From the NCBI GenBank assembly GCA_019234295.1, contig JAFALK010000034.1, positions 1-64,000 on the forward strand: a stretch of 64,000 nt of DNA, in the 5' to 3' direction. The notes under the pieces are model-generated. The model worked only from the letters and a program-made list of their open reading frames with translations, was not told where the DNA came from and ran no database searches. Made by a program: the position numbers and the translations under genes. This document shows positions 7,978 through 16,387 of this stretch, one piece after another. This stretch comes from Roseateles sp. Its GTDB lineage: Bacteria; Pseudomonadota; Gammaproteobacteria; Burkholderiales; Burkholderiaceae_C. Position 1 is the stretch's first letter. Each line of letters opens with the position of its first letter.

Positions 7978-10080
7978 ATGGCAGACATGTCTTCCGAAAG
8001 CGCCAGCGCGAGTGCAGGCATCGACCTCAGCCAGTTCTACCAAGTCTTCTTCGAGGAGGCCGGCGAGAACCTGGACAGTATGGAGCAGTTGCTCCTGGCC
8101 CTCGACGTCGAGGCGGCCGATGATGAAGAGCTGAACGCAATCTTCCGCTGCGCCCATTCGATCAAGGGCGGCGCCGCAACCTTCGGCTTCTCCGACGTGG
8201 CCGAGCTGACCCACCAGATGGAGACGCTGCTCGACAAGCTGCGCCGCCACGAGCTCAAGCCCACCACCCAGATGGTCGACGTGCTGCTGCAGTCGGGCGA
8301 CGCGCTGCGCGGCCAGCTCGCGCGCCACCAGGGCGCCAGCTCCGTGGTCGTGGACACCTCAGCCCTGGTCTCGAGCTACAAGATCTTGTGCGAAGGCGGC
8401 ACGGTGGACCTGAAGGCCGTCGCGGCCCCACCTCCGCCGCCAGCCGCGGCACCCGCCCCCCCAAGGACCACGACGGCCCGCTTGCTCGAGCTGCGCGTCG
8501 GCCCGCTGACCGACATGAGCCTGGCGGACAACCTGGTCGAGCTCTTCAAGGAAATCACCGACCTGGGCACCATTGAGCCGCTCGATGCCGGCACCGCGGC
8601 CGACGGCTACCGCCGCTTCAAGGTGCTGACCAGCAGCGCGGACAACGACCTGCTGGACCTGTTCACCTTCCACGTAGCGCGCGAGCAGGTTCACCTGAGT
8701 GCCTTCGGTCCCGGCTTCGGCTTCCACGAGGGCGCACCCGGTGCCCCGGAGATCGTCGAGGACAAGGACCCCGGCTACGGCTTCTTCGACGACGCGCCCG
8801 GCATGCCGGGCGCCGGCGCATCCGGCACCACCGAGGTCAAGCCCGTCGAGACCCAGGCTGTCGCAGCCGCGCCCAAGGCCGCAGCGCCCAAGGCCGAGGC
8901 CAAGGCCGCCAGCATGGACCAGAGCACGCTGCGCGTCTCCATCGAGAAGGTGGACCAGCTGATCAACCTCGTGGGCGAGCTCGTCATCACGCAGGCCATG
9001 CTGGCGCAGAACAGCCGCGGCCTGGACCCGGGCCTGTACCAGCAGCTCTCCTCGGGCCTGGCTGACCTGGAGCGCAACACGCGCGACCTGCAGGAATCGG
9101 TCATGTCCATTCGCATGATTCCGATGTCCATGGTCTTCAACCGCTTCCCGCGCATGCTGCGCGACCTGGCGGCCAAGCTGGGCAAGAAGGTCGAGCTGGT
9201 CACGCAGGGCGAGGCCACCGAACTCGACAAGAGCCTGGTCGAGAAGATCACCGACCCGCTGACCCACCTCGTGCGCAACAGCTGCGACCACGGTATCGAG
9301 ATGCCCGAGGAGCGCGCTGCCAAGGGCAAGCCCGAGCAGGGCACGATCACGCTCGTGGCCTCGCACCAGGGCGGCTCCATCGTCATCGAGGTGCGCGACG
9401 ACGGCCGCGGCCTGAACCGCGAGAAGCTGATCAAGAAGGCCCGCGAGAAGGGCATCGACGCTCCCGACTCCATGAGCGACGCCGAAGCCTGGGGCCTGAT
9501 CTTCGCGCCCGGCTTCTCCACAGCCGAGCAGGTCACCGACGTGTCCGGCCGCGGCGTTGGCATGGACGTAGTGAAGAAGAACATCACCTCGCTGGGCGGC
9601 ACGGTCGAGATCGACTCGGCCGAAGGCTATGGCATGAAGGTCTCGGTGCGGCTGCCGCTGACTCTGGCCATCATGGACGGCATGAGCGTGGGCGTGGGCG
9701 AAGAGGTCTACATTTTGCCGCTGTCCTCGGTCGTCGAGTCCTTCCAGGTCGAATCCAACACCATCAAGACCGTGGCCGGTTCGGGCCGCGTGGTCGAGGT
9801 GCGCGACGAATACATGCCCGTGCTGGCCATCGAGGAGATCTTCGCGGTGCCGCGCTTCGACTTCGAGAAGACCTCCAACATCATGGTCGTCATCGAGGCC
9901 GAAGGCGGCCGCGTGGCCGTGCTGGTTGACGAGCTGCTCGGCCAGCAGCAGGTCGTGGTCAAGAACCTCGAATCCAACTACCGCAAGGTCACCGACGTTT
10001 CTGGGGCCACCATCATGGGCGACGGCCGCGTGGCCCTGATCCTGGATGTCGGCAGCCTGGTCAGGCGCTCACGTCACTGA
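7978..10080 (+). CDS. cheA: Chemotaxis histidine kinase CheA
   Basis: A 700-residue kinase. The N-terminal Hpt domain has the phospho-accepting His60 in CAHSIKGGAATFG. A proline/alanine linker follows at about 145-165, then a CheY-binding P2-like domain, another Ala/Lys-rich linker, dimerisation domain P3 (STLRVSIEKVDQLINLVGEL), the ATPase P4 (LVRNSCDHGIE, VRDDGRGL, GRGVGMDVV) and the CheW-like P5 at the C-terminus. It sits between cheY and cheW and forms the receptor-coupled core signalling complex. The start at MADMSSES lies 14 bases after the cheY stop; longer in-frame extension would run into cheY. Confidence 0.96.
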   Translation: MADMSSESASASAGIDLSQFYQVFFEEAGENLDSMEQLLLALDVEAADDEELNAIFRCAHSIKGGAATFGFSDVAELTHQMETLLDKLRRHELKPTTQMVDVLLQSGDALRGQLARHQGASSVVVDTSALVSSYKILCEGGTVDLKAVAAPPPPPAAAPAPPRTTTARLLELRVGPLTDMSLADNLVELFKEITDLGTIEPLDAGTAADGYRRFKVLTSSADNDLLDLFTFHVAREQVHLSAFGPGFGFHEGAPGAPEIVEDKDPGYGFFDDAPGMPGAGASGTTEVKPVETQAVAAAPKAAAPKAEAKAASMDQSTLRVSIEKVDQLINLVGELVITQAMLAQNSRGLDPGLYQQLSSGLADLERNTRDLQESVMSIRMIPMSMVFNRFPRMLRDLAAKLGKKVELVTQGEATELDKSLVEKITDPLTHLVRNSCDHGIEMPEERAAKGKPEQGTITLVASHQGGSIVIEVRDDGRGLNREKLIKKAREKGIDAPDSMSDAEAWGLIFAPGFSTAEQVTDVSGRGVGMDVVKKNITSLGGTVEIDSAEGYGMKVSVRLPLTLAIMDGMSVGVGEEVYILPLSSVVESFQVESNTIKTVAGSGRVVEVRDEYMPVLAIEEIFAVPRFDFEKTSNIMVVIEAEGGRVAVLVDELLGQQQVVVKNLESNYRKVTDVSGATIMGDGRVALILDVGSLVRRSRH

Positions 10081-10125
10081 CGTCCCTGAAGTCATCACAA
10101 CACATCCCCATCACGAGGTTCCTCC

Positions 10126-10656
10126 ATGAGCACTTCCAACGTTCCCGCCCTGCGCCCCGAGGGTGCCCTTGCGGCCAAGAGTCAAGCGGGCGCCTCGGGC
10201 GGTGAATTTCTGACCTTCCGGCTCGGCGCCGAGGAATACGGCATCGACATCCTCAAGGTCCAGGAAATCCGCTCCTACGAGCCGCCCACTCGCATCGCCA
10301 ATGCGCCCGACTTCATCAAGGGCGTGGTCAATCTGCGCGGCGTCATCGTCCCCATCGTGGACCTGCGCCTCAAGCTCGGCTGCCCGACGGCCGAGTACAA
10401 CAGCTTCACCGTCGTCATCGTGCTGAACGTGAAGAACCGCGTCGTCGGCGCTGTCGTCGACTCCGTGTCGGACGTGCTCGAGCTGGCCAAGGACAGCATC
10501 CGCCCCGCACCCGAGCTGTCCAGCAGCTCGGTGGACACCAGCTTCATCACCGGCATCGGTGCCGTGGCCGATCGCATGCTGATTCTGATGGACATCGAAG
10601 GGCTGATGAGCAGCGCAGACATGGGCCTGATGGAAGCGGCCGTGGCAGCCGCGTGA
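10126..10656 (+). CDS. cheW: Chemotaxis coupling protein CheW
   Basis: A 176-residue CheW-domain protein. After about 25 variable residues comes [19 protein letters not shown], then the receptor/CheA-binding motifs [16 protein letters not shown] and [11 protein letters not shown]. It bridges CheA and chemoreceptors. GAGG at 10115-10118 precedes the start codon. It is the last gene of this operon and a terminator follows 32 bases after the stop. No chemoreceptor or cheR follows, unlike many chemotaxis operons; cheR-cheD-cheB lie 45 kb away. Confidence 0.95.
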   Translation: MSTSNVPALRPEGALAAKSQAGASGGEFLTFRLGAEEYGIDILKVQEIRSYEPPTRIANAPDFIKGVVNLRGVIVPIVDLRLKLGCPTAEYNSFTVVIVLNVKNRVVGAVVDSVSDVLELAKDSIRPAPELSSSSVDTSFITGIGAVADRMLILMDIEGLMSSADMGLMEAAVAAA

Positions 10657-10687
10657 TCCCCGGGGCGCAAGTAGCGCCAAGCAAGGA

Positions 10688-10718
10688 GCCGGCGGCCTCG
10701 TGCCGCCGGTTTCGTTTT
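10688..10718 (+). terminator. Rho-independent terminator of the cheYAW operon
   Basis: CCGGCGGC (10689-10696) pairs perfectly with GCCGCCGG (10702-10709) around a 5-base loop, followed by TTTCGTTTT. It lies 32 bases downstream of the cheW stop and is oriented for rightward transcripts. Confidence 0.85.
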
Positions 10719-11031
10719 GGGGCAAGCCATTTCGCGGCCATCCAGGAAACCTTGCAGGGCCCACCGGGATCCCTGCTAACGCCGAATCGCTGCTGACAAC
10801 GGCAAGAAGTGCCACCCGTTCCTCGCCTGGCACTTGATGAACGAGCTGAGCCGCGTCTGCACCTGGCAAGCCGGCGGCAATCTGTTCGATCGACTGTGCA
10901 ACGCCGTAGCTGCGGAGTTCTCGCGCAGGCGCCGCAGTACGGCACCACCAAGCTCGCCGGCGATCAGGGCAACACGCTTGACGTGTTCGAGAAGCGGGTG
11001 CTGGGGTTCAGTTCAGTGAGCCGCACGAGGT
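10719..11031. other. Intergenic region without a convincing gene
   Basis: The region lies between the cheW terminator and the convergent permease gene. A short plus-strand frame (about 10834-11019) and an overlapping one read phrases such as GDQGNTLDVFEKRVLGF that look protein-like, but no frame is sustained and no start has a ribosome site. It may hold a decayed gene fragment. Confidence 0.4.
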
Positions 11032-13512
11032 CTATTCCGCCGACGCCTCACGCAAGGTCTGCGCCACCGGCCGCCGGATCACGCCGCGCAGGCTCCACCA
11101 CCCTGCCGCCTGCGCGAGCAGCGCGCCGCTGAGCGCACTGGCGAGCGGCACCCAGGGCTTGGGCTTCCAGGCGAACTCGAAGACCTCGTGTGCCAGCAAG
11201 GCAGCGATCCCGAGCGCCACGGCGCCCGCGAGAAAACCGGCCAGCGCGCCCACGCCGAGCAACTCGGCACTCTGCACTCGCGAGAGCAGCTGCGAGGTGG
11301 CGCCGAAGGCCCGCATGACGGCGAACTCGCGCGTGCGCGCCTCGCGCACGCTCGCGACCGAGGCCAACAGCACCACCAGCCCCGTGGCCAGGCTGAAGGC
11401 GAAGAGGAACTGCACGGCCGCAATCACCTGCCCCACCACGGCCTGCACCTGCTCGATCTGCGCGGAGACATCGACGATCGTGAGGTTCGGGAACTCGCGA
11501 CTCAAGGCCTTGTCCAGGCCCGCTGGCGAGCGATAGGCAGCGATGTAGGTGGCCGGCAGATCGGGCATCTCGGGCTTGGCAAAGAGCACGAAGAAATTGA
11601 CCCGCATCGAGGCCCAGTCCACCTTGCGCAGGTTCTCGATGCGGCCGGCCACCTGCGTGCCCGCCACGTCGAAGCGCAGCTCGTCGCCCATGGCCAGCCC
11701 CAGCGTCTTGGCCAGCCCCTCCTCGACGCTCAAGCCCTCGCCCACGCTCCACCGGCCGGTGCTGAGCTGGTTGTAGGCCGGCAGTTTGGCGCTGTGGCTG
11801 AGGTTGAACTCGCGCTCCACCAAGCCACGCGCGCGGCCTTCGGCATAACTCTTCGCATCGACGGGCTTGCCGTTTACGGCCACGAGCCGGCCGCGGATCA
11901 TGGGATACCAGTCGTAGCTGGCTACGCCGGATGCCGCGAGCTGCGCGCGGAAGGCCTCGGCCTGCTCGGGCTGGATGTTGATGACGAAGCGGTCCGGCGC
12001 GTTCGCCGGCGTGGCAGCGCGCCAGCTCGCGATGAGATCGGTGCGCAGCAGCACCAGCAGCGAGAGCGCGAGCAGGCCCACGGCAAGCGAGGCCACCTGC
12101 AGCACGGCAAATGCCGGACGCGCCGCAAGCTGCCGGGTGGCCAGTAGCAGCCAGCGTGGCGCGCCGGCCTGCGGCACCAAGGCACGTAGCAGGCGCACGG
12201 CCGCCCAGGCCAGCACGGCGAAGAACAGCACCGCGCCGGCAAAACCGCTCGCCGCGATCAAGCCCAGCTTGGCATCGCCGGCCAACACCTGCAGGATGGC
12301 CACGAGGCCACCCACGCCGAGCAGCAGCGCCAGCAACGAGCCCATGCGCGGCGCGCCGAGGTCGCGGCGGATCACGCGCAGCGGTGGCACGCTTGCCAAC
12401 TGCAGAACCGGCGCGATACCGAAGCCCAGCAGCAGCGCAGCGCCCAGGCCCAGGCCCAGCAGCGCGGGCAGCGCCGAGGGCGCAGGCAGACTCACGCCGA
12501 TCAGACTGCCCAGCAGTGCGATGAAGACGAAATGCAGCGCCCAGCCAGCCAGCACACCCAGCACGCTGGCAATGAGGCCCGCAGCGCCGAACTCCAACGC
12601 ATAGGCCCAGGCGATACGCAGCTGCGGTTGGCCCAGTACGCGCAGGATGGCGCAGGTATCCAGGTGCCGGGACGCGAAGTCGCGCGCCGCCAGGCCCACG
12701 GCCACGGCCGCCAGCAGGGCCGAGAGCATCGCCACGAGGCGCAGGAACTGCGTGGCGCGGTCCAGCGTCTGGCGCATCTCCGGCCGTCCGCCTTCCAGAG
12801 TTTCGAGGCGCAGGCCGCGGTAACGACCCTGCTCGATCACGGGCTTGGCCTGCGCGGTGAATTGCGCGGCCTGCGCGCCCGCCACCAGCAGGCGATAACT
12901 CACCCGGCTGGCGGGCTGGATGAGGCCAGTGGCGGCGAGATCGTCTTCGCGCAGCATCACGCGGGGCGCAAAGCTCATGAAGCCGACGCCGCGGTCGGGC
13001 TCGTTCGCGATCACGCCAGCGATCTTCAGCTTCGCGTCGCCGAGCAGCAAGGTGTCGCCGAGCTTGAGCTCCAGACCGTCGAGCACGGCTGCGTCCACCC
13101 AGACCTCGCCGTGCGCCGGTGCGCCCACCTCGCGCTCGTCCTGCAGGCGCAGGCTGCCCCGTAAGGGGTAGCTCGCACTGACCGCCTTGACGGCCACAAG
13201 CCGGCTGCCACCGCCCTGGGCGTCGGAGGCGCGGGCCATGCTCGGGAAGTTGGCCGTGCGGGCCGTCTGGAGCTGCAGCCGGGCGGCCAGCTCCACCAAG
13301 GGAGCGGGCGTGGGCTGGTCGCTCACCGCCACGGCATCGCCTCCGAGCAGTCGGGCCGCGTCGCGACGCAGGCCCTGCTCGAGCCGGTCCGAGAGAAAGG
13401 ACACCGCGCACAGCGCCGCCACGGCCAGGGCCACGGCCAGCATCAGCAAGCGCAGCTCGCCCGAGCGCGCATCGCGCAGGAATTGGCGCCAGGCCGTGGT
13501 CAAGACGTTCAT
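11032..13512 (-). CDS. Large FtsX-type ABC permease (YbbP-like)
   Basis: An 826-residue membrane protein with two FtsX-type permease modules. There is an N-terminal membrane helix (about 20-40), a periplasmic domain, a three-helix block (about 240-350) and further helices in the middle. A second periplasmic domain is followed by a C-terminal three-helix block (about 695-815) with the coupling loop REARTREFAVMRAFGAT. This matches the YbbP family, which works with a YbbA-type ATPase, but no ATPase gene is adjacent here. Its ATG overlaps the stop of the MmcQ-like gene (ATGA). Longer in-frame readings upstream are within that gene and rejected. Confidence 0.88.
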   Translation of the reverse strand: MNVLTTAWRQFLRDARSGELRLLMLAVALAVAALCAVSFLSDRLEQGLRRDAARLLGGDAVAVSDQPTPAPLVELAARLQLQTARTANFPSMARASDAQGGGSRLVAVKAVSASYPLRGSLRLQDEREVGAPAHGEVWVDAAVLDGLELKLGDTLLLGDAKLKIAGVIANEPDRGVGFMSFAPRVMLREDDLAATGLIQPASRVSYRLLVAGAQAAQFTAQAKPVIEQGRYRGLRLETLEGGRPEMRQTLDRATQFLRLVAMLSALLAAVAVGLAARDFASRHLDTCAILRVLGQPQLRIAWAYALEFGAAGLIASVLGVLAGWALHFVFIALLGSLIGVSLPAPSALPALLGLGLGAALLLGFGIAPVLQLASVPPLRVIRRDLGAPRMGSLLALLLGVGGLVAILQVLAGDAKLGLIAASGFAGAVLFFAVLAWAAVRLLRALVPQAGAPRWLLLATRQLAARPAFAVLQVASLAVGLLALSLLVLLRTDLIASWRAATPANAPDRFVINIQPEQAEAFRAQLAASGVASYDWYPMIRGRLVAVNGKPVDAKSYAEGRARGLVEREFNLSHSAKLPAYNQLSTGRWSVGEGLSVEEGLAKTLGLAMGDELRFDVAGTQVAGRIENLRKVDWASMRVNFFVLFAKPEMPDLPATYIAAYRSPAGLDKALSREFPNLTIVDVSAQIEQVQAVVGQVIAAVQFLFAFSLATGLVVLLASVASVREARTREFAVMRAFGATSQLLSRVQSAELLGVGALAGFLAGAVALGIAALLAHEVFEFAWKPKPWVPLASALSGALLAQAAGWWSLRGVIRRPVAQTLREASAE

Positions 13513-13862
13513 GCCATTCCGATCGCAAGGCGGGTCTTCTTGGGCAGCTTGGCCGCCACGAGCGCATGCGACTGCGTCACCAGCCCCTTGAGTTCGGCCA
13601 GCGGCAGCGCGTGGATGTCCTTGACCCTGATCCAGTGATGGCGCGCCGCATAGGGCGCGGGCATCAGGCCGGGCAGGCCGCTGAGTTCGAGAAAGCGGTG
13701 GTCCTCGACCTTGAAGGAGCAACCATCCCACCCGCCCGGCTCCGGCCCGCCGACCAGGAACATCTTGCCGCCTACGCTGGCCACCCAGTCGGCTCCCCAC
13801 TTGATGTCCTCGGTGGCGCCGGGCAGGCTCATGGCGTGTTTTCGGAGGGCCGCGAAGCTCAT
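13509..13862 (-). CDS. MmcQ/YjbR-family protein
   Basis: A 117-residue small protein with the MmcQ/YjbR (CyaY-like fold) pattern: LRKHAMSLPGATEDIKWG near the N-terminus, VGGKMFLVGG, and a C-terminal ARHHWIRVKDIHALPLAEL region. Members are often called DNA-binding but their role is not established. It is the upstream partner of the YbbP-like permease, overlapping its start by 4 bases, and is divergent from the lactate dehydrogenase-like gene 72 bases away. Confidence 0.88.
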   Translation of the reverse strand: MSFAALRKHAMSLPGATEDIKWGADWVASVGGKMFLVGGPEPGGWDGCSFKVEDHRFLELSGLPGLMPAPYAARHHWIRVKDIHALPLAELKGLVTQSHALVAAKLPKKTRLAIGMA

Positions 13863-13934
13863 GGAGTGCAGGCTTTGAGTTGGGGTTGAATCAGTGTAAT
13901 AAGCTGCCGCATTCCGCGAACCGAGAGAGCCACC

Positions 13935-15080
13935 ATGCCCGTGATCACCAATATCGAAGACCTGCGTGTCCTGGCCAAGAAGCGCGTGCCGCGCATGTTC
14001 TACGACTACGCCGATTCGGGCAGCTGGACCGAGAGCACCTACCGCGCGAATTCGGCGGACTTCGATACCATCAAGCTGCGCCAGCGCGTGGCCGTGAACA
14101 TGGACAACCGCAGCACGGCCACGACCATGGTGGGCCAGGCCGTAAAGATGCCCGTAGCCATCGCACCCGTAGGCCTGGCCGGCATGCAGCATGCCGATGG
14201 CGAGATCCACGCTGCGCGCGCGGCGGAGAAGTTCGGCATCCCCTTCACGCTGTCCACCATGAGCATCTGCTCCATTGAGGACGTGGCGCAGAACACTGCA
14301 GCGCCATTCTGGTTCCAGCTCTACATGATGCGCGATCGCGAGGCCATGGCGCGCATGATCGAGCGCTGCAAGGCCGCCAAGTGCAGCGCCCTGGTGCTGA
14401 CGCTGGACCTGCAGGTCATCGGCCAGCGGCACAAGGACCTCAAGAACAAGATGCGCGCCTCGGCGATCCCGAGCTTGGGCAACCTGGTCGACATGGCGAC
14501 CAAGCCGCGCTGGTGCCTGGGCATGCTGGGCACGCGGCGCCACACCTTCCGCAACCTCGTGGGCCACGTCAAGGGCGTGAGCGACGTGAAGTCGCTCTCC
14601 TCCTGGACCAACGAGCAGTTTGACCCGCGCCTGTCCTGGGCCGACGTGGCCTGGGTCAAAGAGCGCTGGGGCGGCAAGCTGATCCTCAAGGGCATCATGG
14701 ACGCGGAGGACGCCCGGCTTGCTGTGGCCAGCGGCGCAGATGCCCTCGTGGTCAGCAACCACGGTGGGCGCCAGCTCGACGGCGCGCCGAGCAGCATCTC
14801 CGCGCTGCCCGCCATCGTGGCCGAGGTCGGTTCGCAGATCGAGGTGTGGATGGACGGGGGCATCCGCTCCGGGCAGGACGTGCTCAAGGCCTGGGCCCTG
14901 GGCGCGCGCGGCACCATGATCGGCCGCGCCATGGTCTACGGCCTGGGCGCCATGGGCGAGGCCGGCGTCACCAAGGCACTGGAGATCATCCACAAGGAGC
15001 TGGACGTCACCATGGCCTTTTGCGGGCACACGCAACTGCGCGAGGTGGATCAGCGGATCCTGTTGCCACGCAGTCGCTGA
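13935..15080 (+). CDS. lldD: FMN-dependent alpha-hydroxy-acid dehydrogenase (L-lactate dehydrogenase type)
   Basis: A 381-residue TIM-barrel flavoprotein. The N-terminal RVPRMFYDYADSGSWTE, the FMN-binding region around APVGLAGMQHADGE, and the catalytic His with flavin-binding Arg in VVSNHGGRQLDG are all present, followed by WMDGGIRSGQDVLKAWALGA. It should oxidise L-lactate or a related 2-hydroxy acid at the membrane and pass electrons to quinone or cytochrome. Substrate within the family (lactate, glycolate or mandelate) cannot be fixed from this reading. GAGAGAG lies 5-12 bases before the ATG. It stands alone, divergent from the MmcQ gene. Confidence 0.9.
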   Translation: MPVITNIEDLRVLAKKRVPRMFYDYADSGSWTESTYRANSADFDTIKLRQRVAVNMDNRSTATTMVGQAVKMPVAIAPVGLAGMQHADGEIHAARAAEKFGIPFTLSTMSICSIEDVAQNTAAPFWFQLYMMRDREAMARMIERCKAAKCSALVLTLDLQVIGQRHKDLKNKMRASAIPSLGNLVDMATKPRWCLGMLGTRRHTFRNLVGHVKGVSDVKSLSSWTNEQFDPRLSWADVAWVKERWGGKLILKGIMDAEDARLAVASGADALVVSNHGGRQLDGAPSSISALPAIVAEVGSQIEVWMDGGIRSGQDVLKAWALGARGTMIGRAMVYGLGAMGEAGVTKALEIIHKELDVTMAFCGHTQLREVDQRILLPRSR

Positions 15081-15088
15081 GCCCGTCG

Positions 15089-16387
15089 CTATGCCAGCAC
15101 CGCGCTCCAGAGCATGTCCTGCAGGCGCTCTTCCCAGACAGGGAAGGCGGAATACCGGCCACGGTTGCGTGAAGGGTCGGCCGCATGGCCGCTCATCACG
15201 TAGACGATGCCGTGCTGCCGCGCGGCATCGAGCATGAAGCCGGTCTGCACGCCATAGGCGAAGCCGCGATGGCCCCAGCCCTGCAGGCCACCCTTCTCGA
15301 TCAGGCGGTCGCCCCAGCCCGGGGCGCTCTGGTCGATGAAGTGATGGGCGCCGAGTCCCCAGGCCACGTAGCCGCCGCCGAAGGTGTCGCCGTTGCCCTT
15401 GGCCAGGTTGTGGCGCCAGGTCTCGGTGAACATGCGGTCGATGCTGGCCTTCTTGAGGAAGCGCTGCCCCTGATGCATGCCGCCGTCCATGAGCATTGCC
15501 AGCATCGTGCCGAGGTCGGCAACCCGCGTGCGCATCCGACCCTGGGGCCCGAAGATCGTTCCGTTGGTGGCGAGCTGGTAGCTGTCCAGCCCCTCGAAGG
15601 GCTTGGGCGGCTCGGCCAGAAAATCGTCCACCTGCGGGCGCCATGGCGCGTGGGCGTCCCAGATTTCCTTGCCGTCCTCCACGCGCTGCTTGCGGTAGAG
15701 CGTGGCCACGTTGGCGAGTTCGGTCGCGGGGTAGTCCATGGTGTTGAAGCCCCCCTGCATCCCCAGCGGTGCCAGCACCAGGGACTGGGCCAGCTTGTCG
15801 AAGCGCTGGCCACCAGCCTTCTCCAGTACCGTGGCCAGTAGCCCGTAGGCCAGGTTGCAGTACTGAAAGTAGCCGGGGCCGTGCTCGGCCGACCAGGTCT
15901 TGCCGGGCTTGTCGAGCTCATCGAGCAGCGAGACGCCGGGCGGCAGGAACAAGATGTCGGCTTCGTCCGTCATCGAGCTCGTGTGCTCCATCAGCATGCG
16001 CACGCGCAGGATCTGCTTGGGGAAGTTCGGGTTGCGAACAGGGCGGCCCAGCACCTCGCCGATGTCGGCATCGAGATCGAGCTTGCCCTGCTCGGCCAGG
16101 CGCATGGCCACGACGCTGGTGAAGAACTTGCTGACCGAGGCGACGCGGAACAGCGTGTCGCGCGTGACGGGCAGCTCGGGCCCGTAGTGGCGCATGCCGA
16201 ACTGCGCCTCGTGCACAACAACGCCCTTGCGCATCAGCAGCACTGACAGGCCGGCGAGCGGGAAGCGCTCGTCGGCCTGCAGCGCCTGCAAGCGCCCATC
16301 CAGCGCACTGAGCGCGGCGTTCGCCGCCGGTGCCGTGCCGCTGGCCATCAGCGCCGCACCGCTCAGAAGGAGCTCGCGCCGCCTCAT
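15089..16387 (-). CDS. Exported serine hydrolase, beta-lactamase/class C esterase fold
   Basis: A 432-residue protein with an N-terminal signal MRRRELLLSGAALMASG, of twin-arginine flavour. The SxxK motif is SVSK in RVASVSKFF and the Tyr motif YCN in GYFQYCNLAYG, as in class C beta-lactamases, D-aminopeptidases and esterases. Near the C-terminus GWGHRGFAYGVQ may provide the third motif. The start is chosen at the signal peptide; it overlaps the S46 peptidase stop by 4 bases. It is the last gene of a three-hydrolase operon, suggesting peptide or ester turnover outside the cytoplasm rather than antibiotic resistance. Confidence 0.85.
   Translation of the reverse strand: MRRRELLLSGAALMASGTAPAANAALSALDGRLQALQADERFPLAGLSVLLMRKGVVVHEAQFGMRHYGPELPVTRDTLFRVASVSKFFTSVVAMRLAEQGKLDLDADIGEVLGRPVRNPNFPKQILRVRMLMEHTSSMTDEADILFLPPGVSLLDELDKPGKTWSAEHGPGYFQYCNLAYGLLATVLEKAGGQRFDKLAQSLVLAPLGMQGGFNTMDYPATELANVATLYRKQRVEDGKEIWDAHAPWRPQVDDFLAEPPKPFEGLDSYQLATNGTIFGPQGRMRTRVADLGTMLAMLMDGGMHQGQRFLKKASIDRMFTETWRHNLAKGNGDTFGGGYVAWGLGAHHFIDQSAPGWGDRLIEKGGLQGWGHRGFAYGVQTGFMLDAARQHGIVYVMSGHAADPSRNRGRYSAFPVWEERLQDMLWSAVLA

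Noticed and set aside
13513-15644. A 711-codon minus-strand frame covering the FMN dehydrogenase gene
   Set aside because: It is an antisense shadow; only its last 117 codons (13509-13862) are a real gene, MmcQ/YjbR-like.
16384-16387. Beta-lactamase-fold gene as an antibiotic-resistance determinant
   Set aside because: It lies in an operon with two peptidases, has class C-like SxxK and YxN motifs shared with esterases and D-aminopeptidases, and no regulator such as ampR is near.
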